From contig CAMLNK010000261.1 of NCBI GenBank assembly GCA_946481035.1, positions 1-6,233 on the forward strand: a DNA stretch of 6,233 nucleotides, read 5' to 3'. The notes beneath the pieces are model-generated. The model was not told the DNA's origin. It saw only the letters and a program-made list of their open reading frames with translations, and did no database searches. This stretch comes from an uncultured Dyadobacter sp. (GTDB taxonomy: Bacteria > Bacteroidota > Bacteroidia > Cytophagales > Spirosomataceae). The translations under genes and the position numbers were made by a program. Numbering within the stretch: the stretch's first letter is position 1; each line of letters starts with the position of its first letter. Below, piece by piece: positions 4,917 to 6,233 of the stretch.

Positions 4917-6233
4917 ATGTTACATTACAGCCGCATTATCAAGTCCGGATTCACGTCGGCGCTCGCGTTGGGCATGACGTTCCATGTTTTCGGGCAACAA
5001 CGGGAGGTCACGACGTCCGTCCCCAAAGCACTTCGCGACGACATTACCATTGAAGAGTACATGAAAGTGGAACCGGAAGCTGTACGCCTGATTCAGCACC
5101 CGGTTACCGGCGAAATGTACTACACCACTTTTTTCGGGGATGTTGTTAAAATCGTTGTCGAAGACGGCAAGCCTGTGAGTAAAAAGCTGCTATCCGTCGA
5201 AGACCACGGCATTCCCCGCTTGCAAGGAGCTGCATTTCACGGCAATACCCTCTTCCTGGCCGGGAATGTGAGCGTGAACAACAACAAAGGCAACAAAGGC
5301 CGGATGGTCCGCTACGAAATGACCAAGGGCGTGGACAAACCGGAAATGACGGTCGTGTTCAATACCGTGGAATACGGTGCCAACAAAACTACCTTCGATC
5401 ACGGCTGGAATGCATTGGAAATCAGTCCGGACGGCAAGTACATCTACGTGAACACCGGTGCGCGCACCGACCACGGCGAGGTCCAGGATAATGGCGGCGA
5501 ATACCCCAATGCACGCGACAATGCGCTCACCGCTAACATTTTCCGTTTCCCGATCAATTCCAGGGATCTCTTGCTTTCAACCGATCTTGCCAAACTGAAA
5601 GCCGACGGCTACATTTTCGCGGAAGGTATCCGCAATGCCTACGACATGGCATTCGATGCAAAAGGCAACCTTTTCGCAGTTTCCAACTCCGGAGATTACG
5701 ATCACCCCGAGGATATGTTCTGGGTGCGTAAAGGCCATCATTACGGCTTCCCGTGGGTAATGGGCGGCATCGAAAACCCGCAGCAGTTTCCCGACTTCAA
5801 CCCGGACCCGGAAAAAGACCCATTCCTGAGTAAGTTTGCATTTGCATTCCTCATGAAATACTTCCACAACGACCCGGATTTTCCCAAACGCCCCGCCGGT
5901 GTGAAGTTCTCTCCTTCGGTGCAGAACCTGGGGCCCGACGCCAACGAATACCGCGACCGCAAAACCGGCGTGGTAATGGACGGTGACACTACCGGCGCTA
6001 CTGTGGGCACGTTCAACGCGCATTCGTCCCCGCTGGGTATCTTCTTCGACACCCACAATGCATTGGGCAAAGAGTTCACGGGTGACGGTTTCGTGATCCG
6101 CTATACGGGCGGCCCGCGTAACGGTGTCGTGAACCCGAACCCACTGCGCAGATACGGCAAGGACCTGCTACACCTGGAAATGACATACGACAAGAAAACC
6201 GATAATTACAAAACCAAAACGACCAGCATTATC
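4917..6233 (+). CDS. Second PQQ-type sugar dehydrogenase (glucose/sorbosone dehydrogenase propeller), 3'-truncated
   Basis: From ATG 4917 the frame is open for 439 codons to the last base, with no stop, so the 3' end lies outside the window. The N-terminus is a signal peptide (MLHYSRIIK, hydrophobic core, VFG|QQ cleavage near residue 26). The body is a PQQ-type beta-propeller. The predicted catalytic His is H162 (FDHGWNALEISPDG), the cofactor-contacting Arg is R239 (EGIRNAYDMAFD), an acidic segment follows (NSGDYDHPEDMFWV, around 257-270, a candidate Ca-binding region), and then GHHYGFPWV and HSSPLGIFFD (H369). These match the motif order of soluble aldose sugar dehydrogenases. An insert of about 80 residues (286-365) rich in Asp, Pro and Asn separates the later blades. 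No CXXCH is visible in this portion; a heme domain could still follow. It is only distantly related to the heme-fused dehydrogenase upstream, so this is not a recent tandem duplication. The substrate is unknown. Confidence 0.87.
   Translation, partial: MLHYSRIIKSGFTSALALGMTFHVFGQQREVTTSVPKALRDDITIEEYMKVEPEAVRLIQHPVTGEMYYTTFFGDVVKIVVEDGKPVSKKLLSVEDHGIPRLQGAAFHGNTLFLAGNVSVNNNKGNKGRMVRYEMTKGVDKPEMTVVFNTVEYGANKTTFDHGWNALEISPDGKYIYVNTGARTDHGEVQDNGGEYPNARDNALTANIFRFPINSRDLLLSTDLAKLKADGYIFAEGIRNAYDMAFDAKGNLFAVSNSGDYDHPEDMFWVRKGHHYGFPWVMGGIENPQQFPDFNPDPEKDPFLSKFAFAFLMKYFHNDPDFPKRPAGVKFSPSVQNLGPDANEYRDRKTGVVMDGDTTGATVGTFNAHSSPLGIFFDTHNALGKEFTGDGFVIRYTGGPRNGVVNPNPLRRYGKDLLHLEMTYDKKTDNYKTKTTSII

Noticed and set aside
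5577..6056. Minus-strand open frame of 159 codons
   Set aside because: The + strand of this stretch encodes conserved dehydrogenase motifs in one uninterrupted frame.

Overview
The window appears to come from a Bacteroidetes chromosome, most likely a Cytophagales-type soil or plant-associated bacterium (Dyadobacter or Spirosoma-like). This is inferred from protein style, not from a marker gene. The supporting signs are moderate GC content, no Shine-Dalgarno site at a useful distance before any visible start, signal peptides whose predicted mature ends begin with Gln (SHA|QT and VFG|QQ), and the enzyme families present. All five genes lie on the + strand, separated by gaps of 55 to 126 bases.

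Layout: (1) 1-1097 is the 3' part of a SelA/DgaE-like PLP enzyme whose start lies before the window. (2) 1153-2403 is an exported amidohydrolase/deacetylase-family metallohydrolase. (3) 2404-2501 is an intergenic array of 7-base units that folds on itself. (4) 2524-4257 is an exported PQQ-type sugar/sorbosone dehydrogenase beta-propeller fused to a C-terminal cytochrome c domain. (5) 4269-4351 is a 20-base imperfect inverted repeat. (6) 4384-4815 is a small mono-heme cytochrome c. (7) 4823-4881 is a second inverted array of 7-base units with a different consensus. (8) 4917-6233 is a second PQQ-type propeller dehydrogenase, open to the end of the window and therefore truncated at its 3' side.

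Working model (inference): the two dehydrogenases would oxidise a sugar, aldehyde or polyol in the periplasm and pass electrons through the fused heme domain and the stand-alone cytochrome c to the respiratory chain. The first two genes form a pair, SelA-like lyase plus amidohydrolase, that also occurs together in other bacteria (for example the EF0837/EF0838 type), which suggests catabolism of an amino sugar or N-acyl compound. The substrate cannot be read from the sequence. The most unusual points are the two heptanucleotide arrays, the non-canonical residues at predicted metal sites of the amidohydrolase, and a shared C-rich leader motif before three of the four visible starts.
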